Positions 23,417 through 35,830 of a DNA stretch of 64,000 nucleotides are shown one piece after another. Position 1 is the stretch's first letter, and each line of letters begins with the position of its first letter. A model generated the notes under the pieces. That model saw only the letters and a program-made list of their open reading frames with translations, was not told the origin of the DNA and did no database searches. Source of the DNA: Nymphaea colorata. Lineage: Eukaryota > Streptophyta > Magnoliopsida > Nymphaeales > Nymphaeaceae. The stretch lies in NCBI RefSeq assembly GCF_008831285.2, contig NC_045139.1, forward strand, positions 35,129,706 to 35,193,705. Reading direction: 5' to 3'. A program made the position numbers and the translations under genes.

Positions 23417-23631
23417 ATTAAAATCAAGAGAATAACTTAGAACAATTTTTACTTTGAATTTTCTATATAAGTCAGAGAAGAACTTGGATTCATGCAAGAA
23501 CCTAAGTGAAGTCTCCATGGCCTCATTGAAGAGAGTTCATACTTTTGAAATTCTTTGAAAAAACATAATTGATTTTTTTATATAAACATGTACCTTGGGT
23601 ACTCATTCCAAAAGGATCTCACCTAGAGCAG

Positions 23632-23641
23632 TCTGATACCA
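23632..23641 (-). other. Primer-binding site of copia element A
   Basis: The minus strand reads TGGTATCAGACTGC; the first ten bases match the initiator methionine tRNA primer site. It directly follows TTTTTCTGATA, the presumed end of the 5' LTR, and lies upstream of gag in the right orientation. Confidence 0.7.
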
Positions 23642-24099
23642 TATCAGAAAAACTAGTGTTGTGAGAGAGAGAGGGAGAGAGGCCACGATTGATTAACGTG
23701 GTTTAGATAAATTTCTTCTACATCCACAAAGATTCGCACCACTCTACATTCTTCATGGTGAGGTTGCCACTAATAAAGAATCATGTTGCAAGCATACCGT
23801 GTCGAGAGAGATTGTCACCTCCATTTAGTCAAGAAGTTACATTGAGAATCATCGTTACAATCTTGAGATCTTCTTTCCATATCAGGAGTTTTATCTAGAG
23901 CAGCAACTTCTTGAGATTTTCTCGGTTGATGCTAATCTCCTTTACCGAGCTCTTTGGAGTTGTTGTCTATCTTTACCGATCTGGATCTCTCCACCGACTG
24001 TTTTGGATCCGGCAATATGCTAAGATTGGTCACATCTTTGAACAACAATTTAAATTTTCATAATGAAAGTTGGCTCTCGAGTACAAAATGAGTAAATGT

Positions 24100-27000
24100 T
24101 GCCTTTCTTGAAATTAAAATCAACCTCAGCATTATCGAACCCTCAATGAGTGTTTTCTCCTTGAAACACGTAAAACTCCCACACACAACTCGTGCTCATT
24201 GAGGAGGTTTTTAAACCCAAATTCAAGAATGAAGGGTTCAACTCTCCAGAGTTAATGCTGCCTAGCATAAAGTTTGCGCACAGCACTGAGAAAACAAGCT
24301 ATGTTCAGTTTATCTATGTTATTAACATGCATCATAACTTGAGCTGTACAAGGACATAACAGGACCTGAGGAACACCATTCAGCTTTCCTATATGTGTGT
24401 GTGTGTGTGTTGTACAACAGAGACACACACACACACACACATACAGAGTAAAAAAACACACACACAGAGTAAAAAGCACACACACACAAAATCAGCATTC
24501 ATGAGTATGTCCTGCATGTAAGACCAAAACCATGACCCTTATTGGTTCCAAGAGAGGGGGCTGAGTTTGACTGTACGTAGCAAAAGGTTTAGCCTCATTG
24601 CCTGAGATGCAATGAATGAGAATTTTGAGCCGACCTGTAGCGTTTGGCTTGGCATGGCAAAGGGCCGACAGGCTTATTCAATGGGCAGCCATACCTGCTT
24701 GCCTATCGGGGGCCCTACCCTTTTCCTCCAGTCACGCGTCCTTATGTATCCACCGGCTCCCACCTCAACCATGGCCTCCCTCCCCCTCCCCACTCCCCCC
24801 CTCTTACCCTTTGCTCCCACTCTGTGGACCCTGCAAATTTAATTGCTTTGCCGCAGCAGAGATCCCTACCAGTGTGCTCTGTGTTTATCACCTTATCTGA
24901 TTAATGCTCACTCCACTTGGCTCCAGAAAAGAACAAAAGAGAAATAATCTTGATGTCTAATACTTGGCTGGTTGGTGCTACTTCTTTGTCGATTGCCGTC
25001 GTTGCATCGAGAGATGGACGGCAGAGATTGCGGGATGGCTTATATATAGCTTTTTGTTTAACATCTCGGTCCTTATCAGTGCATTTTTTTTGGATCAAAC
25101 AGCCATGCTGATTCTGCGGATCGCACATGAAACGTGTGCTTGTTGCAAAATTTGTTGATTTCTGCACAATTGTTTAGTAGAACAATAATATTGCTACTAG
25201 AAGCTGGAGTTAGGCACTAAATATTGGGACCAACATGTATTTTTATGTTGATTATGCTATCTAATACAGTAATTCTGAAAATTATACGTTAAGTAGGCAT
25301 ATATGTTCATGCAATATACTGGTTAGAACATAATCTTAAATTGTAGAACTTCGTTTTCTACTCTCAGATCATTTAATCGTGACATTGGGCAGCACCGAGC
25401 ATTATCGCGTACGTCAATGTTCCTTTCGTGGAGAACTTCTGAGAGCCACACATTTGTGGACAACCAGAAGGTCAGGCATCGTGAACCTACACCGTCTCCG
25501 GTTGGAATCTAGAAAAGCACAGTGCCTTCTCGTGTCACGAAAAAAGAAGACAGTTGGTGCTTTCTAGAAGAACATGGACAAAGCAAAACTAAAAACCAAC
25601 CAATTATGGAATATGGAAGATAAATAGGCGCAGATGCTTAAAGTTTTCTCACAACCACTGTCGTCATTCCGACGAGATCTTCAATGTGGTGTTCTCGAAA
25701 AGTTGAAATTTCAAATAAAAGTGCTGAAAATTTCATTGCGGCTTCTTAATGGAGCAGCTTTTTGGAGAATTGGATGCATAAGGGATAAATTGATGAAGTT
25801 TCAAACCTGGTTTTTTGCCTTCTTTATCACTACTTTTGAAGCATTAAAAAGTGATCTTTTGAGGCATTAATACTACTGTCTAGCTGGTACGTTCTAGTCC
25901 ACCACTTTAAAGCTGCGGAAAACGAAATATCCTTGAACAAAATCGCAAAAAATTAAACACCAACAGAATCCTGTTCTTATCAGACATGATTCTGAACTTT
26001 TACTGTCCTTGGTTTGGAGCCTAAAATTGCGTTGGAGACACATGCATGTGTTGGGATTATTCATGTCCACTTTCTGCTTACTACTGCTTCTCAATCCATC
26101 ATCATTATAATCATCAAAATCAACACCAGTAAAGATCTAACATCATCGTCATGATAAAGAGCGCGTGGCCTCATCCTCACCATAACAGTTTTTAGGGAAG
26201 ATAGCTTCTGAAATGTCACTACAGTTGTCAGCACCTGCAGATTATTTGACTAGGAAAAAGAAACTGAAATTGGAATTTGCAATGCCATGCCAAAAGATTC
26301 TCTACGTAAAGTAGGCATTAGCTGTCAATTTGATTTTGTTTTAATCTTTTTTTACTATGTCATGCGTAAAACTCCGTGAAATTTGAGAACTTCAATAGTC
26401 CCCATGAGTTCTATTGTTTCATGTCTTTTATCTTCGATTAGCTGACATTGAACTTTCATGCATCTTCTTTAAAGATCACAATTCAAATGCAAGTCTGTTT
26501 TAATTTACACTAATTCCTGTTCGAGAAGTACAATACGTTTGAAAAAAGGATTGATTTGTTTTTCTTTATTAACAAATCTAAATTAGCCCCAACTATTCAT
26601 AGGAATAGCTCTTTACTTGGATCTGTGTCTTGAATCTGGTAGCAGTATCTCATTTGCCCGGATCTGATCAGTGATGGACCCAGTTAGGTGCCAAGAGACC
26701 CTTGTTCAGGACCCACTCAATTGGGTTTGCTTTATAACAGCAACCTGACTAGACTACCGTAGGCACTATTGGCTAACATGTAAGGGGATCCTGCCCACAA
26801 TGTTCCTTTTCTAGTGGCAGATAAGGTTGTAGAGGGGTCCGATCTAGTGAGTAGGTTCTGTCAATTTTGGCTGTATAATATCTGATTCCACAACTTAACC
26901 TGCAAGTTGTTCGTCCGGACCCAACCAGCTGTTTGCATCCCTAGTGGAACAAAACAAGCACAGTAACTTAACAAAATCCATGCAAGACAAGTTTGGTTTA

Positions 27001-27948
27001 TTCTCCTTTAGGAACTTGGTATTAGGAAACAAGTCGAGAAGCCCATGGTTCATGGTTCGTGGTTCGATCGGTTTCTACAGATCAGCTTGATCAAACCTGT
27101 GGAATTTGCAAAGACTCAGCGGCCTTGACATTGATATGCTATAATTTTTTAGTAGAATTTGCTGCATCATGTCGATAGAACCAATAGGACGAAGCCTTGT
27201 TTTCTAAACGTGTTTTAAATGTGATTCTACCTCTTAGTATTTCATTTCCATAAATAGCTTAGTTTAAAGAATGTGCCTCTATGTGAAATTTGTTAGTTTA
27301 ATTGAGCTCCTTAGGCTTAAATAACCCATTGTACCATTCATAAGAACACATCTTTATCGCCATTTGATTGCCGGGAAACTGTAGTTTATAGATATACTGT
27401 CACAAATTCAGGTGAAGAGAGTTATGCGGCCTCTTCCTTCAAATTTATAATTAAAGAGTTAAGAGCGACGTCTTAGATCTCTTCACCAGACACTCGATTA
27501 ATGTGTCGTGTATTGCAGAGGATAATCTTTACATGCATGTAGTAGATAATTTATTCGATCAATCAACTATGCCTAGAATTTTAACCGGTTGGTGCTTGAT
27601 AACGATATGTACCTAAACATGATCCAGTTGATACGACTTGGATATCTAATAATTTAGAACTAAAATTCCTATTGGTTGCATAAACCGATTGCTGTGCAAG
27701 GAAAAACTTCAGACATGTCACAGAGAGTGTTCTAACACATACACTGCACTTGGTTTTGATTCTTTCTTAAGATTCATCGAATCTAGTGGCTTTTAATTGC
27801 TCCAAACATGTGTCCTTGAGATCTAGTGGGTGCACGTGCAGAGTTCACCACTCTGTAGAAGGGGAAAAGAATTCGACAGAAAGTTCAATCTTCTGCCAAG
27901 GCCAAATTACCCTAAACTGCAACGTTGTTTCTATCCCGCTAATAGGGC
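24100..27948. other. Intergenic, no gene recognised
   Basis: It contains facing GT and AC runs at 24,391-24,440 that could pair, a C-rich stretch near 24,770-24,830 (CTCCCTCCCCCTCCCC), and otherwise unique-looking AT-rich DNA. Short open frames on both strands resemble nothing I know. Confidence 0.55.
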
Positions 27949-28256
27949 TGCACAACGGGTTGAGTCAATTCAGTCAAGAAACTTAAATTTATATTGGAAA
28001 TGTTAAACAAGTGGAGAACTCGACTTGTTTAAACTCGGTTCAGCTTGAAATCGATTCATTATAAATGAACTAGTTACCGAGTTAAATGAGTTAAAAGAAA
28101 TGAAACAGATTAAAAACAACCAGTTAAACGAATTAAGTGAGTTTAGCTTGGGCTCGATGCCGTGCAGCCGAGTTGTATGGAGCATGACTCTAGTTTGAGT
28201 CGAGCTCAAGCTCAAGTTTTTTAATAGAGCTCGACTCGACTTGTGTGCAATCCTGA
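27949..28256. repeat. GAGCTCG-rich dispersed repeat with imperfect inverted ends
   Basis: It opens AGGGCTGCACAACGGGTTG and closes TTGTGTGCAATCCT, so the ends are imperfect inverted repeats. The body is built of GAACTCG, GAGCTCG and GAGTTAAA words. Similar text occurs at 35.35-35.48, 50.20-50.70 and 57.33-57.77 kb, the last closing GTGTGCAGCCCT. The form suggests a nonautonomous DNA transposon; no 8-bp target duplication was recognised. Confidence 0.5.
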
Positions 28257-29100
28257 CAGCCAACTTTGTATCAGTATTTCTTAAACAGTGGTGAGTAGGA
28301 TTAGTAACTTCTTTGTTTGATTTGATGATCTTGACATGGCGTGTATATTGCTCCTTTATACACGAAACAAAGTTCAGAAAAGGTTTAATATTACCCGGGT
28401 TGGTGGTGGGTCGGGTTTCCAATTTCAGGACCCGTGATCTACTTAGCTCTCCTCCGGAATCCGGGTCCATGCATGCATGTCAGACCGTTCCAGAGACAGA
28501 TGTTCAACAGTCGGCAGAAGTCCCAATTGTGGCAAAACCACGAGTCCCACAACGAAACGACCTCCACCTCATGAACTGTATTGAAATTCAGACCTTCCAG
28601 CTCGATGCCCTTCCGATGTCAGAACATGTTCGGATCCGGGTAGCACGAATTGACGTGTTGGCCTCCTCTGTTTAATACATAAAATACGCAACTGTTGGCC
28701 CTAGGAAGCTTCATTTTTAATCCCCAATCACCACAAGCAGGAACCCATTTTTTCAAATTTCAAGCGCTTAAGAAGCATCACCTGTTTATTTAAGGTGACC
28801 ATGATGTACATACAGTAAATATCGCTGCTTTTTGTTAAATATCTGATAAAATTGCTATTGCTTTAAAAATCTGGTGTTTCATAAATCTATCTGAAAAAGA
28901 TGACAGTAAATGAATGCTAAATAAGAGAAGGAGAACATTCCCCATATGTTGGCATGAGAATGTTTTTCTTCTGCTTCTTAATGACATTAACTTGATAAAA
29001 ACCTGCTTTTTCCATGCCGTTCGAGAGCATGGACGCCAGTGTGCTAAGAATCGTGTTAATCTTGGATTAAAACACGTTCTTGGCCGGTTCTGCGATTTGA
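28257..29100. other. Intergenic, no gene recognised
   Basis: Mixed composition with some GC-richer words near 28.4-28.65 kb. Open frames on both strands of 120-155 codons have no recognisable motif. Confidence 0.5.
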
Positions 29101-29804
29101 CAAGTTGACCCGAAATTGTCTGAATTCGGATCACATCGGATGATGAGAGAGGAAACTCTCCCACGGGAGTCACCGTCTGGATTTCGTGTTGGTGAGCAAC
29201 ACGTGGGACCCACTCGACGAGGGCAACAGTTCCGAAACCCATTTCCCCGGGCCCCACACTTAAGGGCCTAGATCTCGTGTTGGTGATGAGCAACAGGTGG
29301 GACCCACTCGAAGAGGGCAACAGTTCGGAACCCCATTTCCCCGGGCCCCACCTTAAGCCTTCAGCGCCCTCCCCCGGCTTAGGAAAGGTGGGGACCACGG
29401 GCGCCACGTTGCACCATCTCAACAACGGTGGGCTGTGGAGTGGGCCCGAGCACGTCGGCCGAAAGGGAGAGGACGCCTTGGACGGATGCGTGACGTGGCA
29501 CTCTGCCCGGGGCGTCGACTGTTTGAGTCCAAGCGAGACGCGATGTGACGTCCTTGTTGTCATCCGAAGCCGGAGAGAAAAACGGGGACGAGCGCGTTCC
29601 AAGGGCGTGTGGGGGCGCCCGGTCTCTCCGCTCCTTCGCTAACGACACCAGCCCGTCACAAAAAGACAATCCACGTGGCATGACGCTAGAGGCCACAAGA
29701 AGTGACCATCGGCTGGAAAACAAGGTCCCACTGAGAGCAACGCTATCAAGAAGAGACGCAGACTCATCCTGCGAGGCCACCGAGATTTCAGGTGCTCCAC
29801 ACGA

Positions 29805-29807
<3 letters not shown>
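29100..29807. other. GC-rich island without a recognised gene
   Basis: This 0.7-kb segment is clearly richer in G+C and CpG than its surroundings. It has overlapping long frames on both strands, as GC-rich DNA tends to. It contains a tandem duplication (separate entry) and the G-box-like words CACGTGGGACC and CCACGTGGCAT. It could be the promoter or first exon of an unannotated gene, or a fragment of a repeat. I cannot decide. Confidence 0.4.
29180..29358. repeat. Tandem duplication of about 92 bp
   Basis: Two copies, about 29,180-29,268 and 29,271-29,358, each run TCGTGTTGGTGA ... GTGGGACCCACTCGA ... GAGGGCAACAGTTC ... ATTTCCCCGGGCCCCAC. They differ by a few substitutions and a 3-base insertion (GAT) in the second. 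Confidence 0.9.
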
Positions 29808-29808
<1 letters not shown>

Positions 29809-29860
<52 letters not shown>

Positions 29861-29861
29861 T

Positions 29862-29902
<41 letters not shown>
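29809..29902. repeat. (CT)n followed by (AT)n microsatellite
   Basis: About 24 CT units, a short ACTTTCT interruption, then about 16 AT units. Noncoding. Confidence 0.95.
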
Positions 29903-29909
<7 letters not shown>

Positions 29910-31666
29910 GACTGTGAAAAGAGACATGTTTTAATTATATTTTGAATTAGTTGAATATTTTATTGTCCATGATTTAAAATCTTGTCAATTGAAACCATGG
30001 AGATAAAGATCAGACCCTTTTTGCAACGTTTTTTTATTATAAAGTGACAAAATAAAGATTTCAAAGGTCTAACTTAAGATTCTTTAGTTTGATGAAACGT
30101 GCATCTTATCATAAATCTTTTACTGCATAAGTAAAAACATGTCGCACACTAGATCCACATCAAATTTATGTATTTAAAATATGAAGTAATCAAATTCTTC
30201 TTAAATGATTAATGTTGTTACAAGGTGCCATGTATGTGTGATGTCCACAACGTAACTACGGGCTAATTATATCAATACGATTAAGTGATCTTGATAACAA
30301 AAACATGTAAAGTAACTTTTTTTTGTATCCGTTCGAGCTCATAATTTCCATACATGTTGATCTGCTTACCGAATGTGGTATGAGCAATATAAATGCTCAT
30401 TTTATCTAACCTGATCTTACTTCTGTTAGGCGATTTTAACAACCATAAAGGCTTTTTGTAATTGAATTTTCATTCTTGACCATTTAGTAAAAATATTCAA
30501 TATTGTCACAATTATCTGTATGTTTACAAACCTAGAAATCAACATAAATAACAAGATTTTAGGACTGGAGACCAAATGAGTGTTAGAAGCCAAAAGAACT
30601 AAGCAATTCAATAAAATCATGAATATGCATTTGAAAAACTTCACTTATTAAAGTCTATTCTATTTGTTTTAATGTAAATTTAAATCATACGATCAATCTA
30701 GTAGGCAATGGAAAAATGAGCGGAAAATGCAAAAAAGTGAAGGATGTGCTAGGACTGGCCGCCTGGCAGTTAATCAGTGGCTCCATCCAACCGGTGGTTC
30801 CTTTGTACCTTTCTCACCTGGGGCCCACATAGATGTGGGCACTGTGTGGGCAATTATCCCTGTAGACATACAAAAAGTTTTTATTTTATATTGATACATC
30901 AAGGAAATTTTTTTTGCTGCTTATATATTTGTGTCCCTTAAAATTTTAGAATTTTATAACTAGTGTCTCCTAGCCAGAATTTTATCGCTTTGCGCCTCTG
31001 TTTCTCAGAATAGAAAATTATAAAAATGCCATTTATGAACCATGTTAACTAAATTGAGAGTTAATTGAAACTTTTTCAATAGAAAACAATAACAACCTAA
31101 GGTCAAAAGTTCTCAAGGGCATGTCTCATGCAGAGTGCAACTTGTACATATTAATGACCCAAATTTCACTTTCTTATTATTAATTCTGTTTTATTATTAC
31201 TACTGCGATTATTCTTCTTGTCATTTTAAAGTTCATAATGTTGAAGAAGCTACAAATTGACACTTTTCATTCTTCTTCAACGTGTAATGAGATTTTAAAA
31301 GACAACAAGACAGTAAGATCAATCAGTTTTAAGCTACTATTCCTGTCTTAGATATGAAGTTGTTCCCCTTTGTAGACTAACATTGTGCAAGTATGTCATT
31401 ATGGACATGGTTATTCATTAAAAATTTCACAGAAACAAGCCAAACTCTTGAAGGGATAAGGAATATATATATATATACACACACACACAATTTGATCCTG
31501 CCGGATGTTTCAAATTTAAAAGACTTTTGCTAGAAAGAACTGACTATGTTGACACTAGTAATGGTTTGTGATGCCAGGATAGCTTATAATAGCTTTAACT
31601 ACAATTTACGGTCCTTATAATGGTAAATTTTTAAACTTTAACCATCTAAGAACTATTTGGGCTCTA

Positions 31667-31667
<1 letters not shown>

Positions 31668-31715
<48 letters not shown>
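31668..31715. repeat. (AT)n microsatellite
   Basis: About 24 uninterrupted AT units. Confidence 0.95.
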
Positions 31716-31718
<3 letters not shown>

Positions 31719-32694
31719 TGAGTGGATGATGATTGTAGTTATTCAAAGTCACCAGACCAAGGCATTCATCTCAAGAAGATGGATGAGTGAGAGAAAAATA
31801 AAGAGAAAAATATGTGAACAAAAATGACCGTCATTTTTCTCTCTGTGCACCTCTTCATTGTCCATGTTCGGTGACTAAGTGACTCTAAAAAACTACAGTT
31901 TATATAAGAGAGAGTACTGAGAACCTTAAAACATTGATTATACTGATGTGGCAAACGCTTGCTGTCCTGGTGAATTTTGAAGTTTAGATAAGTTTGATAA
32001 AAAAAATTATAAAAGCAAAATAATGACATGATAAAAATTTTCTTTTGTGGCGCAGGGAGGGTTTTGGCAAAAAAAAAAAAAAAACGAGTTTTTCAATTCA
32101 CAATGGTAGTTCAGATGCCAAGAGGTTGCCTCCATGACAAGAATAATGTAAAAGATATCACATCTTGGATTGGTTTATTCAACGGCAGACCTGATCTGTC
32201 CTTTTTTGGATTAAACATGTGACAATCATCTTGTTCGAATAAGACTACAAAATTTCTCTCTGTTACTTTGTTTCGGGTGACACCATCTTTCCTAATGATT
32301 CCAAAGACAAATTAGTGCTGGTTGTTAGATCAACAGGCCTATATCATTTTCAGACATAATAAGTATAGGCTATGACGTCTTATTAGATACCAGTCTGCCG
32401 ATATTCAATCAATGTGTCATAGACCATACTGCGAAATTTTCTTCTCTGAAATGTACCTCACAAAGAGCAGCATAATATATCTTGAAGAAATTTTTCTGTT
32501 AAAACCCTTGACGTATGTGTAAATTATTTCTGAAAAATCACACGCTAAGTACCTGCAAAATGGACAAGGGAAATGATGGTGTTCAATTTTGTAGATTTAG
32601 ATCCAGGCATGATGGGTAGGATCCAGACCGGTTCAGCACTTAATAATGTTGAATGTGTTAGATTGAGGTCTTCTACTATACTCCATATTGTTCG

Positions 32695-32760
32695 AGGGCC
32701 ATAGGGTAGCTGGTCAGATTGGTGGACCAGTGAAAGTCCGGTCGTTAGTTCGATTCACAT
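32695..32760 (+). repeat. Possible tRNA-derived SINE head
   Basis: TAGCTGGTCAGATTGGTGG resembles a tRNA A box, and GTTAGTTCGATTCAC, about 45 bases on, resembles a B box. Cloverleaf stems do not form convincingly, so it is not a functional tRNA gene. A SINE promoter is possible. Confidence 0.25.
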
Positions 32761-34908
32761 GAGCACTATTCCTCTAAACTGTAAATGGTGGAAGTGTAAC
32801 CCTCCAATTGATGGGTGTCTTGCTCCCCACTGATCAGGTCTAGAAGTAGATCTAGACTGCCCAAACTCCCCGCTCCCGAAAAAACCAAAATTCATATGTA
32901 CAATTGAACCAAGCCCTTCTCTTGGTGATTTTATTTGATAGTAGTCAATATAAGCCCTTCCCAAGTGATAAAGAATCTTCTTTTCCTATATGTATTCATA
33001 GAATCAGAAACAGCTGATTTTTCAAGTACACCCCATCCTTAAGCAGCATACTGAAGTAGCAACACTAATCTATAAATCAATTCCCACTATCGTAATGATC
33101 AGATTATATTGCTATTTGGTCTTCCCTAACTATAATGTACTATTAGAGCAAACGCACATCACGATGCATTCAAATTCGTAACTTGAAAACATAAAAAGGG
33201 ACTTGAACAATATCCTTTTTTTTAAGAATAAAAATGCAATTTCACTATGCACTTTAATGACAACACAACAACTCATGTGGATTGTTTTTCCCATTAATAT
33301 GGAGAAAAGAGTGTCGGTGTTAGGAGCAGGATCTTGATTACAGACAAAAGCTGGCTACTCTTAGCAAGTTTTTATATTCATATCCTTGAATGGACGGTAT
33401 TGTTTAGAGCCAATCACATTTTTGAGAGAAACATATACAAATATTTAAACAATATTCAAGTTTTTCTCTGTTTTGTCTCTTATACTGACCCTTCTGCCAG
33501 TGATTGCTTTAGACAGATGTATGGAAAAGAATTAATTAAGCATTTGTTTGTCTTCTTTTTTGTCCATTATTCGCCAATCCTCCAAGTATATCACGATCAA
33601 GAGATCCATAATTTAAATGGAATCGCCTGACAGGACTTTGATTACATCTTTTGATCAAACCTAAAAGAAAAGATAACGGTGTATGATCTCTGAGAGCAAC
33701 AAAAGTTAACAATCAAACGCATGGTTTGGCACCCTGACGTTAATTTCAAGTACATGACACTAAGTTTGCAGGGAAAAACTATATATTATGGATATATTTT
33801 CTCCCGTTTTGACAAGGGTGCTCCTGCTCCGGATTCCCAATGAATTTCACTAAGAGATAGGAGAAAGAGAGGAAGAGAGAGAGTAGCCAAAAGGCGCTAA
33901 TGCTCTTCCTTTTTCTCTTTGCTCCTGCTGCTTCTGAATCTAGGTGACAAGCGGGATACCCCTAGACTGTCATACATCCATCATTTACGGTTTATAATCG
34001 AAAGTAACACCCATAAAAATTGAACTGTATTTTTAGTATCTATAGGCTCCTGATACAAAATAAAACTTTATGAGCAGTTTTTCCTGTTGGAGAATATGAT
34101 TTTTAAGCATTATATATGATAAGATCGTGACATTTGCATAAAACCAGTAAAAGTTTATTACCATGGTAGACACCATTCAATCACTGGAAAGAAATTTCCA
34201 CCTCCTTTTCGCTGTATATCACTTACATTAATTAGATAGCGATAGACACTTCCTTTTCTTAATTAAGCACACACAGTGAACCTGTTTGGACAAGTGATGC
34301 ATGATTAGTACTTAGAACAACTAAGAAGAAAGCAACAGTTTGTGCATCTCTGATATTTTGCAACTGAAATAGTGACCAATGAGCAAATTGCAGGAAGCAT
34401 TGTGGGCACTGTGTTTCCCTTTTAACGCCGAGAAAGCGACAGTTTACAGCAACATGATGCAGTTTGGCCACACTCCCAACACAAGTTGGTTGACCATTGA
34501 AAGATGTATTGATGCTTCCACGGCTTTGTATGGACAGCTGCCAGCCATGGTACTCTGCGCAGACCACATCTAGATGAACCCCACTGAGCCTGACTTTGGC
34601 TCTCAGTTAAATGACCGCTAATAAAAGCATGGCTAGTTTTAGCACCAGAATTAGTCTCATAATTGCTAACTTGGTGCTGAAGCCAAGTTCATAAACGGTT
34701 TTAATTTCGCGTCATCGAACCCCGGGATGAAGGAGTCAAAAGATGAATTTATGAGTTAAGATGTCATCCCATTAACTATTTAATTTGATGTATAGACTAA
34801 TCTTGCTTAATATCCCTATAAAAACCATGCTAGGATCCTGGTTTTAGAATTGAAATAGGTTTGCTTTGGACTAGATTTGACGTTAAAATTGATATCCAAT
34901 ATGGTTTT

Positions 34909-35211
34909 TGTTAGGAACCAGGCCCTCCCGCTCTCACTTACGGCACCAGTAGAAGAAACCAAAATAGAGAAGCAAGAAAAAGACATAAGAATTTTACGTA
35001 GTTTAGAGACAAGATTCTCCTACGTCCATGACTGCACAGAGTTTTTCATTATCACTAAAGAATCAAAGGCATACAAGAAACCACCTCCCCTCTTAAACAT
35101 GGGGATTAGAACAAACCCACAAAATGTGAGAATTACATAAATGTGCTTACATAAAAACTTGCAGAAATTAGGGAAGTTTATAAATTATAGATCAGGCTCC
35201 ACACTCTAACA
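34909..35211. mobile_element. Solo-LTR-like unit 1 (303 bp)
   Basis: The unit starts TGTTAGGAACCAGG and ends CACACTCTAACA, so it has the TG...CA termini with short inverted ends TGTTAG/CTAACA. Flanks are GTTTT and GTTCT, a 4-of-5 match to a 5-bp target duplication. Inside are TACGTAGTTTAGAG and CCTACGTCCATG, words like those in the copia LTR at 23.69 kb. No PBS, polypurine tract or coding region adjoins it, so it looks like a solo LTR. Confidence 0.65.
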
Positions 35212-35537
35212 GTTCTATTATTATGCACTGGAAGTTTTCATAAGCTGAAAAGGTTTGGCATAATGGGCCATACTATGGTTGTCACCTTGCATGCACAGTT
35301 ATGACACTACTGGCATGGGTGATCCTTCATTTCCTTAAACCAGTTCTGGTAGGCCAGCAGGATAAGAGCCGAGTTCAAGCCTAGCTGGGGCTGCAAAAGT
35401 CCGCTCGAGCCCATAGTAGGCCTGGGCTAAGCTTGCTCGAACTTGTGTCTTACGGCTCAAGCTCGGCTTGTTAGACTGAGCGGATCAGTACAAAATGGAA
35501 GTGTTTTTTCCAAGTAAACATTTTAAGATGTGAACAC
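35212..35537. other. Spacer between LTR-like units
   Basis: It contains a GAGCTCG-family fragment (about 35.35-35.48 kb: GGGCTGCAAAAG ... GCTCAAGCTCGGCTTG). No primer-binding site or open frame. Confidence 0.5.
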
Positions 35538-35830
35538 TGCTAGGAACGAGTGCCTATCTCTTTCTATCACTCACATTATCAAAAGAAGAAGGAGAAAAAG
35601 AAGAAAAAAAGACGCAATGAGTTTACGTAGTTCGTAGGCTAAAGTTTTCTTACGTCCATGGCCACACAGCGTTTTCAATAACTAGGAAACAAGAATACTA
35701 AGGATAACGGCTCCTTCTTAAACATGAGAATTTGGGCAACACCTTAAAATGACAAAAATACAGTAACGACCTTGCAGTTAAGAAAACTAAGGAAGTTGAT
35801 TAAGCAGAGATCAGATTCCACACTCTAACA
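35538..35830. mobile_element. Solo-LTR-like unit 2 (293 bp), related to unit 1
   Basis: It starts TGCTAGGAACGAG and ends CCACACTCTAACA in the same orientation as unit 1, sharing TTTACGTAGTTCG, CTTACGTCCATG, CTTCTTAAACATG and AGATCAG with it in order. No clear 5-bp target duplication (AACAC against AAAGA). The 326 bp between the units lacks a PBS, so two independent solo LTRs are likelier than a miniature TRIM element. Confidence 0.6.

Larger units (their letters stand above)
29903..34900. other. Intergenic, no gene recognised
   Basis: It holds AT-rich unique-looking DNA, an AT tract at 31,668-31,715, a small TATA/CACA tract near 31,467-31,490, a poly-A run at 32,070-32,085, and a tRNA-like segment near 32.7 kb (separate entry). 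The frames at 34.26-34.57 kb overlap on opposite strands and match nothing I recognise. Confidence 0.5.

Noticed and set aside
28835-29602. 255-codon minus-strand frame
   Set aside because: Mostly in the GC-rich island, where stop codons are rare on all frames. It includes the 92-bp duplication and has no recognised motif; treated under the island instead.
32695-32760. A functional tRNA gene
   Set aside because: A-box and B-box resemblance only; the acceptor and anticodon stems do not pair.
34379-34573. 64-codon plus-strand and 102-codon minus-strand frames at 34.3-34.6 kb as genes
   Set aside because: They overlap on opposite strands, lack recognisable domains, and have no flanking splice-joined exons I could find.
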